Below, piece by piece: positions 23,515-35,090 of a DNA stretch of 64,000 nt (its first letter is position 1; each line of letters starts with the position of its first letter). The translations under genes and the position numbers were made by a program. This DNA is from Rutidosis leptorrhynchoides (taxonomy: Eukaryota > Streptophyta > Magnoliopsida > Asterales > Asteraceae), in NCBI RefSeq assembly GCF_046630445.1, contig NC_092334.1, forward strand, positions 110,355,001 through 110,419,000, written 5' to 3'. Under the pieces are notes generated by a model that saw only the letters and a list, made by a program, of their open reading frames with translations, ran no database searches and had not been told where the DNA came from.

Positions 23515-26303
23515 ACTCTCCCCCACTTAAACTCGATCACGTCCTCGTGATCTTCTCCACTTAACCAATCCGGATCTACTCAACGATCCTCACTCAAGTC
23601 CCAATACGAACTTTCCTAGACAATTCTTCCCAATGGATCACTTTTAACAACTAAAATCGTCAACCGTGATTTATCAAAACCACAATCCGAGCACTAAAAC
23701 CTGCTCAATTTCCCATATCGGGAAAAACTCAACCAACCTCGTACCGAGATATAAATTCCTTAGCGTACCTTTACCACGGACAACGCTAAAAGTGACCAAG
23801 TCTCAACCTAAAGTCAACAATCCGAACGTTGAAGATCGAACCACATGAATCCTCACGGATTACTCTTACCACTAAACATCCTTTGTAGTGTGCAATACAA
23901 CCAATACGCCACTATCCTAACATCATAAGCAACGACTAAAACCAAAAGCGCCCAAAACGACTATGGCAACGCTAATCCTAAGGTGTCCAAAATCGACTAT
24001 TGTCACACCCGTAACAACACGTGAGCGAAACACGGCTATCGCAATCACTAATCACATAACATGGTCCTCACGATCCCACTCTCGGCGTATAAAACCACCA
24101 ATAGATCACACATCCAACAATCATGAAGACTGGCCAAAAACTACACACATCAAAGATAGTCAACATCCGTGACTCTTCTTGCACACGTACTTGGTCAACG
24201 TAAACGCCTCTCGAACGGCATACCATTTCTACGCTAACCATTATGGAGAACAATACAAGTAACCCTCTAATCACCTCATGGTTACACCCGACTTGGTTAA
24301 GCCTCCATACCAAAACAATTAACCCGAACTCGTTAGTCAAACACACTTGGTCAACCCGCCTCGATCAACACCTATCACCTAATTGATTAACCCGACTCGG
24401 TTAGTCAAACTCGCTTGGTTAACCCGCCTCGGTCAAACCTCTAACGACAAATGATTAACCCAACTTGGTTAGTCAAACGCATTCGGTCAATACCTAACAT
24501 CAAATTGATTAACCCGACTCGGTTAGTCAAATACCCTAGGTTAACCCGACTCGATCAATGCCTATCATCTAATTGATTAACCCGACCCGGTTAGTCAAAC
24601 TCACTTGGTTAACCCGCCTTGGTCAACACCTAACATCTAATTGATTAACCCGACTTGGTTAGTCAAACTTGCTTGGTTAACCCGCCTCGGTCAACACCTA
24701 ACATCTAATTGATTAACCCGACTCGGTTAGTCAAACTCGCTTGGTTTACCCGCCTCGGTCAACACCTAACATCTAATTGATTAACCCGACTCGGTTAGTC
24801 AAACTCGCTTGGTTAACCCGCCGCGGTCAACACCTAACATCTAATTGATTAACCCGACTCGGTTAGTCAAACTCACTTGGTTAACCCGCCTCGGTCAACA
24901 CCTAACATCTAATTGATTAACCCAACTCGGTTAGTCAAACTCGCTTGGTTAACCCGCCTCGGTCAACACCTAACATCTAATTAATTAACCCTACTCGGTT
25001 AGTCAAACTCGCTTGGTTAACCTGCCTCGGTCAACACCTAACATCAAATTAATTAACCCGACTCGGTTAGTCAAACTGCAATGGACTAACTCAACCTAGC
25101 TAGTCACTACATCACACTAGAATACCTTCGTGCGAGAGTATAAACTCCCCCACCTAGAACTTCGTTCCGTAAACACATCGTCGAAATAATAGCATCCCAT
25201 GGAATGGCAACTCATCAACATACACAACCAATATCCTCATTGGTCATAGTCCTCGAATTCTCACGAATTCGTCTCCAACAATAGCTCCCGACGATAAACA
25301 CATGCTCACTCTCACGGACACTAATCCGACAACTAATGCGCCAATCGCATGATCATAACTCCTAAAAGAAAGACGAGGTTCACCCGCCTTGCATCTCTTA
25401 ATACGCACGTCAACAAACCTTGCTCCAACCTTGAGCATACGAAGGATTTCGGATTATCCTTTGCTACTTCAACCGAAGCACTTACCAAACCGTACGGGTA
25501 TTACTCTAGTAATCATCGAGTTGCTATCGCTTGTAACTTTTACACCGCCACTCAAACACCTAAGGGTTTTCTTGCCGGTACCCTATGCTCAATGTAACCG
25601 TAACACCATCGGAGTCGAATACCACGCTAGTAGGTATGAAAGAGGCACCTAACGTTGCGTCCCGTAGACTCCATTACCAATATTCATCTAGGTCAAACAC
25701 TTGATCTCAGGGGTTTCATCCACCCGACGAACCTCATGGATCATCAACTTCAACACGAAAGCGAACACGCTCTAACATCCGAATACTACTACAACTGCCT
25801 AACATACGTGTAACTCTAGCATTAAACTCAGCGTCGTTCATCTCGATCCCATTTCCCGTCGCCATTCTAAGGAATGCAAAGCGATTAGATCACGAACGTA
25901 AAAAGCATACACACAATACCACCCCATCTTGCTAAACACTCGTCGTACATCACTTGCTAGACACGATTTGTACCCGTAATAAGGTTTGCAAGTCCTTATT
26001 ACGTATACACGCCGTATCGACTCGTTAGTACAACGACCGCCTCGCTCGATGATATATGCACACAAACAAAATTCTACGTGATATGCACATACGCGAGAAT
26101 TTTTTATCACAACACAATTAATATATTAATAATATCCGCATTACTAATATAAACGTTAGTCCACCTACAAACAAGGCACTAACTAAACCCATTTCGACCC
26201 GTAATCCTACAAGTCCCGCAACAAATTTAGCACACACAAAAGTCTAAGTCTAGGCACCTATCTCAAGTCACCTAAATCCCTTAGACCATGCTCTGATACC
26301 ACT
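23515..26303 (-). other. Internal region 2 of T (non-coding)
   Basis: 2789 bp, same content as internal region 1 but 68 bp longer, which equals one extra 68-bp repeat unit. Primer site on the plus strand at 26290-26301. Polypurine tract at 23515-23529. Confidence 0.88.
24318..25077. repeat. 68-bp tandem repeat in internal region 2 of T
   Basis: Same unit as 18881-19572, one copy more. Confidence 0.9.
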
Positions 26304-29019
26304 TGTAACAACCCAACCCGATATACAATCGACCACGTGAAATTTACCAAAATAAAAAAAATTCTTTGTTCAGAAGGTGGCGCGGCGCGCCATAACCTTG
26401 CGCGGCGCGCCAAAGTGGCCTGTCCAAAAAGTCTTGAAATGCTAAAATGTTTGACCACTTCCCGACGTATTTAGACAAAACGTTATTCACAACAGAATCA
26501 TATATGAAAAACTAACATATTCCATTCATAAAATAAGTTTTACGAGACCGGGCCCACATCGGCCGTTTTACGACTTTCGTACGAAAATACAAGTTTTCAA
26601 CCACATGATTTGTAATACAAAATAAAGGCCGAGCATGGCAATTGGGGATACGCTACCCAATCATAATCAATCCAAAAGCAAGCCTTCTAAAGCAACTACG
26701 CAAGTCCACTAGTCCCCACTTACCCGAGCCTCCGCATCCATGCAATCTATAAAAAAAGTCAACAACGAGAGGGTAAGCTAACGCTTAGTGAATGCAATAC
26801 TTATACATATACGTATGTAATTTACCTACACGCATCCACTTACAAAACCATGCAAACAAAATGCATAACGAGCTAGTAACACCAAACATACGACTAGCAA
26901 CAACGTTAGTATATAAATCGCCACAATAATATACTAAATCACAATAATGCATAAATATAACAAACCGTTCCTCGCTATGGCACTACCGACTTGTAGACGA
27001 CCAATAACGTCGAGTCTCACTCGTATGTTGTCACCGACTTGTGACTCATCAAAGGGTGTCACCGACTTGTGAACTACCCACCAATATCTATGGGTCACCA
27101 ACTTGTGAACGCCATGTGACATCACCGACTTGTAAAGCGCCACTAAGTGTCACCGACTTGTGAACACTATAGGGTGTCACCGACTTGTGAATCACCCAAG
27201 GGTATCACCGACTTGTGAACCCCCATCAATACATATGGGTCACCGACTTGTGAACGCCATGTGACATCACCGACTTGTGAAGCGCCACTAAGTGTCACCG
27301 ACTTGTGAACACTATAGGGTGTCACCGACTTGTGAATCACCCAAGGGTATCACCGACTTGTGAACCCCCATCAATACATATGGGTCACCGACTTGTGAAC
27401 CTCCATGTGGCATCACCGACTTGTGAAGCACCACCTAGTGTCACCGGCTTGTGAACACTATGAAGTGTCACCGACTCGTGAATCACTTCCCCGACTTATG
27501 GTGACACCGACTTGTGAAACATCAACCAACTACTAAGGGTCACCGCCCCGTGAACCACTATGAGGTGTCACTGACTTGTGAATAACCTGTCGAGACACTA
27601 CCGACTTGTAGTTCCCATCCCATCATATAACGCCACTACTCACGATGTGGCACCAAAGGCCCACATCGCGTACGAGTAAATAAACCACATACATACATGT
27701 ATAAATATTCCACTCACCTTGTCGCCTTGAAGAAATGCCACCGAATAATCCGCAACACACCGATGGAGTGTACCTATTCCATTATCACAAACACAACAAC
27801 ACAATTAGGGTGGATTTACAAATCAATCCAAATTGACAACTAGTGCAATTTCGACCCAAATGCACTTCCAAGCACAAACCGTGCCCAAACTAACCAATAA
27901 TCACTAACACAAGTGAGAATGGTCCTAATACGCCAATTAGACCCAATCATAGGTGTTAAACACCTATCTTGCCCAAAATGGCACTTAAACCCTAATTTTG
28001 ACCCAAAGGAGTCAACATCGCGCCATTAGCGAGTTTTGACACCAAAACATATTTAACTTGGTTTTATACTTCAACTTAATCCATTTTAAGTTTATAAACC
28101 TTATTAAATCGACAATTGAGTCATAATCATCACCAAACCCTAATCTTTGACTCTAGTCAAAGTTAATCAACCAAACATACCCGAAAGAGTTTCAACACTA
28201 CTAGAATCACTAATACTAGAGATTACACACTACATACAAGCCTTAAATATGGTAAAATCATTAACCAACCCTAAACCCACCAACATCAACAATAACTAGT
28301 TACAATTACCCATTTCACCTCCTAAATGGGTTTTATAACTAACTAGTTCAAAACCCTAAACTTGAATATCAAATTACAAAGATGAAGTTCGAAGTTTGAA
28401 CTTACCAATACCGCCAAAATGATGCCGTTGACGAGTAGAACAACTTTAATACCGGAGGTTTGACCCGAAACACCCTTCTTCTTCTTCAATTGGAGCTCTC
28501 TCTCTCTAAAACTCTCCTCTCACTCTAGGGTTTGAAGATGAGAGTGTTTGATGAGTGAAAATGAGCTCCAATGGAGTTCTAGGTCAGTCTTGATGACCCC
28601 AAACCGACCCTAATTGAAAAGACCAAAGTACCCCTCATTTAAACCTTTTAAAAAGGCTGAAAATTGCCTCTGCAGCAATCGGCGCGCCGCTCCAGAAGGT
28701 GGAGCGCCGCTCCAAATAACTGGAAATTGTGGTCGAGCCCAAAACAGGTTTCAGCAACTTGTTTTGGCAATAACTTTTCGACCGTAACTCCGTTTTCGAT
28801 GAATCAAATATCGTTGGAAACGTAATAAGATATTCTATCCAATGGTAAGGCTTTGAATCATCAACTCAAACTTTATTTGGGGTTGAAAAGATACGTACAC
28901 ACCTTTTTACTTCAGACAACGTCCAGTTTCCTTCGACGTTCGAGCAAGCAACACGTACACTTCATACACGCATCGTACACCATAAATACATTATGTACAA
29001 TAAATATTTGGGTCTTACA
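26304..29019 (-). repeat. LTR3 of T (5' LTR in element orientation)
   Basis: 2716 bp, ends at TTACA directly before TATAT (29020-29024). It contains the same minisatellite (26981-27612) with a few private substitutions. Confidence 0.93.
26981..27612. repeat. Minisatellite in LTR3 of T
   Basis: Same array as 16039-16670. Two monomers carry private changes (CACCAACTTGTGAA and CACCGACTTGTAAA). Confidence 0.9.
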
Positions 29020-29544
29020 TATATGCATCTTGTTAATGTAGGTTACCAGGTGTTCACCAAATGAATGATTGTTATCTCTATGTATGGGATGTGTATTGAA
29101 ATATGAAATCTTGTGGTCTATTGTTACGATTTGATATATATAGGTTAAACCTATAACTCACCAACATTTTTGTTGACGTTTAAAGCATGTTTATTCTCAG
29201 GTGAATACCAAGAGCTTCCGCTGTTGCATACTAAAATAAGGACAAGACTTGGAGTCCATGTTTGTATGATATTGTGTAAAAACTGCATTCAAGAAACTGA
29301 TTTCGATGTAACATATTTGTATTGTAAACCATTATGTAATGGTCGTGTGTAAACAGGATATTTTAGATTATCATTATTTGATAATCTACGTAAAGATTTT
29401 TAAACCTTTATTTATGAAATAAAGGTTATGGTTTGTTTTAAAAATGAATGCAGTCTTTGAAAAACGTCTCATATAGAGGTCAAAATCTCGCAACGAAATC
29501 AATTAATATGGAACGTTTTTAATCAATAAGAACGGGACATTTCA
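29020..29544 (+). repeat. 3' LTR of A, right part
   Basis: Resumes A's LTR after T, starting with the second TATAT copy, and ends CATTTCA. The bases 29545-29549 are TAATA, the right target duplication of A. Confidence 0.93.
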
Positions 29545-29629
29545 TAATAAGTCAACGAGCTTCGCACCCGAGTTGTAGCTTTGAAAAATATGGTACAAAA
29601 CGTACCAGCTTTAGCAACATCACTGGCAC

Positions 29630-29690
29630 CAACAGTACCAACAGTACCAACAGTACCAACAGTACCAACAGTACTACCATCAACAACACC
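29630..29690. repeat. 9-bp tandem repeat (ACAGTACCA)n
   Basis: About five consecutive copies encoding Val-Pro-Thr in the plus frame. Confidence 0.85.
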
Positions 29691-29808
29691 AACAGTACCA
29701 TCACCACCACCAACAGCAACATCCGAACCACACGTCTCAACATCACAATCTATACATCGAACATTAACGTCATACTCCCCATAGATACCAAGGAGTACCA
29801 ACAACAAT

Positions 29809-29950
29809 GAACGATGAAGTATTGATCCATAACTTCATTGAAGAAATATTCTGCGAAGAATATGTGATTCCTAATAGTTAACGATGAAGTATTGATCCAT
29901 AACTTCATTGAAGAAATATTCTGTGAAGAAGAAATATTCTGCGAAGAATA
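29809..29950. repeat. Tandem duplication of about 71 bp in O
   Basis: The segment with ATGAAGTATTGATCCATAAC at 29812 recurs at 29883, with a small internal expansion in the second copy. The first copy carries a 24-residue ORF (29807-29881) of unknown significance. Confidence 0.8.
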
Positions 29951-32620
29951 TATGGTTTCTAGAAGTTTAAAGATTACTTATTCTAGCTCAAACCGAAAAT
30001 CAAATGAGAGTAATATCATATTAACTCATTAAATCCATGACTGCATCTGAAGAAAATATATATGTATATATGTTTTCATAAAGATTGTAATTAAAAATTC
30101 TTTTGTACAAACTGTTAATGGTAAAAATATTTTAACGGGTAGGTAATACCCGAGGAATATTTAAATTTCATATTAAAAAGTTACACTGTACATTCTTCGA
30201 ATTTGATTCAACAGTCATTCAGTATCCTATTTACATTCACCAATATATGAATATGTTCACCACAAAATAACCATTTTCATTCAATTTTATATTTGAATTT
30301 TGACTTCTCAGAAATCCAACAAGTGGCATAATGAAGAAAACATTGGACAAAATAAAATTTGTTAGAAACAAACAAATTAACTATGAGAAATGCTGTTAAG
30401 AATCCATGCTAACAAAATCCTAGCTAAATGTTAATTCCTTATTGCAATTTATTTATCGCAATTTAATTATCGCAATTTTAATTCTCGCAATTTTATTTAT
30501 CGTCATTTAATTTCTGTTATATATTTTACGCACTTTATTTATCGTAATTTAAATACTGTTAATTACGCATTTTAAATATCGGGACACGTATACAATGTTT
30601 TGACATATCATATCGACGCATCTATATATATTATTTGGAATAACTATAGACACTCTATATGCAGTAGTGATCGAGTTAGCTATACAGGGTTGAGGTTGAT
30701 TCTATAATAATATATATACTTTGAGTTGTGATCGAGTCTGAGACGTGTACACGGGTCACGATACGTATTAATTAATTCGAATATTATATATTAAACTATA
30801 TATGAATTATTGGACTGTTAACTGTGGACTATCGACTGTGGACTAATAATATTGGACAATTAAAATGAATTAAAATATTGATTATAACATATGAAACTAA
30901 ACATTTCCTCAAGTTTGCCACTTGATTTCATCTTAAACCTCATTTGTATCTTGACGATTACAATCTGCGTTCAAACCTTTCATGATTCTTGAAAACACCT
31001 CAATCGAGAGGATGATCCAACCACACATATCAGTGTCAGATCCTTTAGCATTGTTATTACCAAAAATAACTTTGCAATTCCTTTCCAAATTAGCCAATTT
31101 TGTCACAGCTCCAGCAAATCAACATTGACTTTTCGTTCGAATAAACTCTATTATAATCTTGATAGATAAGTTTGCCTTTCGTCAACATTACAGGAGAACT
31201 GCTTATATTCCACCATATTAACAGTAAACTTACCAACAACTTTGTTGATCTTTGACTTTCAGAGAAATCATTACATTCACTGAAACCCTATCATATATCT
31301 ATCTACATCTTATAACAATAATTGTCATACCAACAACCGGGATCATCAATCATCAATCTCGAATCTCGCAAGCGTTTTCACTTCAACAGTTATATATACA
31401 TATAACGTGAAACTCCTGGAAATTTTGATCTTCAATTCTGAATTTCTAAAAAGCAACCAGTCTGCGAATCAATACTCGGAATATTGAAAAAGCTCAAAGA
31501 TTTTGATACTGAAAAACGATTTAAGCAAACCCTGGAGGAGACCAAGGACAAATACAAGGACCAAACTTTGTATATAAAAATCCTAATGATTCTGTTTCTG
31601 ATGAAATCTTTAGCGAATACCTTACTCCTTAATCGCTTTAAATCATTGTGAATGAAGTTCTTCATCACACTATGAATCTAAAATTTCTAAGATATTATCG
31701 TATCTTTCATTGTAAATATCCTCAATATTTCTGAAGATATCTTCATAAATATTCTTGTCCGATATTAATTATCTCTCCGCGCTATCAGTGTTACTTCATA
31801 TAAGAAACTGTTAGTTTCTATATTCTGTAAACCTTCAATTTTAAATTATGAATGATTTTGAAGTAGTGTTGGGAACTGAAGCATGAGTTAGTATAATATA
31901 ATGGCACTTGATCAACGTGATTATATTATAGTAAGTCATGCTGAGTTTCTAATGAAACGTGATGATTCACAAACCTTACCGTCATCATGTGCCATGTTAC
32001 ACCACTCTTACATTTTATCAAATATATAAACATATCAAGAACCTATTTTCTTGATATTTCTATCTTTTCTCTTGAATTCTGGTAAGTTAACCAATCAAGA
32101 TCGCGCCATTACAATTTCCTTCTTAAAACATTAACCATGTTAATTCCGAATTTCATATCTACAAATCCTGGATCATTATTCGTTCGACTTAAAGTCGAGA
32201 AGAGAAAAACAAAAGTTTGAATTAAGGAAGAAAGAATAGAAGGTGTTAGTTGTAAGGAAACGAAGGGGGTGGATTTATAGTAAAATATCCGACAGAGCAA
32301 TCAAAACGGATGATCGCATTTAAAACGAATCCTAATTTCCTTAATTCTCGAAGAATCAAATCTTATATAGATTTCGAAGATTTTCATTAAATTCCTTGAA
32401 TTCTGAAAATCAGCCGTGACTACGTCACCGGTTAAGACGAATTTGCATTTACTCATTTCATTCTTTTGTGGTAGCTTCATTCGTACTCTTCGAATAACCG
32501 AATTATTTTATCATTATTACTCAACAATGATAAAACTCTAATTTTCAGCTTGTATGCGTCATGAAAACATATTTATTGTCAACCATGACCATCCCAATCA
32601 AATTTTGAGAAGAAATTTCT

Positions 32621-32635
32621 TTAACGGGTAGGTAC
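32621..32635 (+). other. Polypurine-tract position of O
   Basis: TTAACGGGTAGGTAC abuts the 3' LTR, identical to the motif before A's 3' LTR. Confidence 0.6.
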
Positions 32636-32911
32636 TGTGACGACCCGGAAATTTTCGACCAAAATTTAAACTTTAATCTTAATATAAATTCGACAGGATA
32701 AGCAAAGTCTATTAGATTGAATTTTAAAATTTTTGAACTATTTCATGAAAGCATTAAACCCTTGACTACTCCCGACGATTCACGAACAATTATTTGTAAA
32801 TAAATATGTACAGGTGTATACATATATAAATGTAAATAAATATAATAATTGGAAATAATAAAATTTAATCATTTGAATTAAGAATTATTATTATTAAGTA
32901 TTGACAGTAAG

Positions 32912-32912
32912 A

Positions 32913-33005
<93 letters not shown>
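32912..33005. repeat. (TTA)n microsatellite
   Basis: Uninterrupted trinucleotide array of about 30 units. Confidence 0.95.
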
Positions 33006-33510
33006 GTTCTTATACAATATCGTATAATTAATAAGATGTAATGTTAATATCTAATATAATAAATTTAATTATAAGTTAAACTATAATTGTTATAATAATA
33101 ATATTATTACTTTCAATATTAACACATATAACATAATTATTAATATTATTATGAAAATGGATATAAATATAAGTTGTTATATTTACAATAATTATTAATA
33201 GTATTATAAGTATCATTAAGGTTATAATATGAAAATGGAATACAAGTAATTTGTTATATCTTTTATATCATTGGTATTATTAGATATTATTATTATTAAG
33301 AATTATCAGTATTATTATAATTTAATATTATCATTAAGAATCTAATATCTTTTATTATTATTACCATTTTTGCTATTTTTATCATTATCATTATTAAACT
33401 TATTAAAGATTATCAATATCATCATATTATTATTACCATTATTTTTAAGTCTATTAAATTTAGTATATTGTCAATAATAATAAAATTATTATTATTAATG
33501 TAATTCATAG

Positions 33511-33630
<120 letters not shown>

Positions 33631-34540
33631 AAAATCAAATATATAATCCCTAAAAGCAAAAAGGAGTACGAATCGGTTACATATATCTATCGACACTGTA
33701 TCAATTTTTGTTATTGTCTACTAAAGTTGGCGAACTGAATCCAATTTTCCATATAGAAACAGATCAGTTGTACGATTTAATCTGTTTTATATATATATTT
33801 TTTGTTTTGTTCTTTATTTCTTTTCACTGATTGAATCCAGTCGATGTCCTTGGATATAAATCAAACGAGTGTCTCTGTTACTCTCACAATCACACAAGTA
33901 TTCACCTTTTATATCAATTACAGCTATATTTTTGTTTTACAGAATCGAATCCCAATTTAATCAAATTTTATTTATTAACCTCTGTTCTTGTTGAAAAATT
34001 CAAAGGCTCAATTTTTGGAACAATTGTCAAAATTTGTTAATGCCATGATGATAGGAATCCTCTAGTGAAGTTATCTGCAAAATCACATCTTCCAATTCTT
34101 CGAAACGAAAACGAATTCTTGAGTCAAAGTTAAAATTTTAAAAAGTCAAACGAACGAACAATGATTAAATTCGAGTATGTTGTTATGTTTCTGATTCAAT
34201 TGAAGTTTGAGATAGTTTCTATGAGTGAATTAAAATGTATTTCATGTTATGATTTTAATCTATAACGGCTTAGATTGCAAAATCAATTTTTTCTTTTTCT
34301 TTCTTAAAACAGCGACGAAGCAGCTGCTGTGCTATTTTTTTTATTTTTTTTTATTTTTCTTGCTGATTAATGGATATCACGTTTATTTTTTTTGTGTGTT
34401 ACAACAAATATTCAATTCAATGATGTTAGGAATTAAGAAGAATTATCGAATAAAAATTTAAAAATTAGAAAGAAGAAGAAGATGGGAAACATGTTATACG
34501 GGTTATATATACTCAGATGGGGTTATAAAACAGAAAATAG

Positions 34541-34621
34541 GCCACGGCCTGAATGGTTCAGGAGTATTCGGGTATGCGAGAGGTCGGGGGTTCGAACCTA
34601 GGCAATGGCAGTTTTTTTTTT
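34541..34621 (+). other. tRNA-like segment with Pol III boxes A and B (SINE-like remnant?)
   Basis: TGGTTCAGGAG (34554-34564) fits the box A consensus and GGTTCGAACC (34589-34598) fits box B, about 35 bases apart as in tRNA genes. A run of eleven T follows at 34611-34621, which could be a Pol III terminator. No clear acceptor stem or target duplication is visible, so a tRNA gene is unlikely. A SINE head or tRNA relic inside O's LTR is the best reading. Confidence 0.45.
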
Positions 34622-34671
34622 AAGGAGACTTATTTTAAAGGTAGCCATTTTATTATCATTACTTAGTACTA

Positions 34672-34672
34672 C

Positions 34673-34738
<66 letters not shown>

Positions 34739-34739
34739 T
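34672..34739. repeat. (TTA)n microsatellite
   Basis: Trinucleotide array of about 22 units. Confidence 0.95.
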
Positions 34740-34771
34740 AATATTACATATGTATTATTATTATAATTATA

Positions 34772-34908
<137 letters not shown>

Positions 34909-35090
34909 GAACATAATATAAGTTATCATTATAAATATTATTATTAGTATCATTTTATAAATTGTTAGTATTATAATTATTATTATCAACAAAAGTATTA
35001 GTAATAAACTCATTATTGACAATATCATTATTATTATTATATATTCATCAATGTTGTTAGAATTATTATTGTTATCTATATCAAAATCAA

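Larger units (their letters stand above)
15382..29019 (-). mobile_element. Element T: non-coding LTR element with three LTRs and two internal regions
   Basis: Near-identical units: LTR1 15382-18077, internal 18078-20798, LTR2 20799-23514, internal 23515-26303, LTR3 26304-29019. One TATAT duplication flanks the whole block and none occurs between units. On the minus strand each internal region starts with a perfect TGGTATCAGAGC primer site and ends with a polypurine tract (AAGTGGGGGAGAGT). No ORF with retroviral motifs is present in either internal region, so T is a LARD-like non-autonomous element, probably mobilised by a Tekay-type relative. The arrangement is what unequal LTR-LTR recombination between two copies would leave. 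Confidence 0.93.
2435..29544 (+). mobile_element. Element A: Tekay/Del-like Ty3/gypsy chromovirus, interrupted by T
   Basis: LTRs at 2435-5871 and 12461-29544 (the latter split by T) start TGTAGTGACCCG and end CATTTCA. The element is flanked by TAATA on both sides. Without T it is about 13.5 kb. Order: LTR, primer site 5874, acidic ORF 6080, F-box-like gene 6817, polypurine-like motif 7690, gag-pol 7843-12425, hairpin 12425, polypurine-like motif 12446, LTR. The integrase C-terminus carries a chromodomain-like tail, which with the iMet primer site and the RT type points to the Tekay/Del lineage. The two LTRs differ by roughly 1% by eye, so insertion is recent. Gag and pol are interrupted by stops and a frameshift, so this copy cannot make its own proteins. 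Confidence 0.93.
29550..32635 (+). other. Internal region of O right of A (no pol)
   Basis: About 3.1 kb without reverse transcriptase, protease or integrase motifs. A short open stretch at the left (to the stop at 29782-29784) encodes a Leu/Val heptad-like segment and a Thr/Pro/Val repeat, and may be the end of an ORF split by A. A 9-bp repeat (29630-29690), a 71-bp tandem duplication (29809-29950), a PPT-like motif (30132-30146), degenerate ATCGCAATTT repeats (about 30440-30580) and a segment resembling A's LTR (30592-30890) follow. The rest is AT-rich with no supported gene. It ends with a weak hairpin (32600-32618) and the motif TTAACGGGTAGGTAC (32621-32635). Confidence 0.6.
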
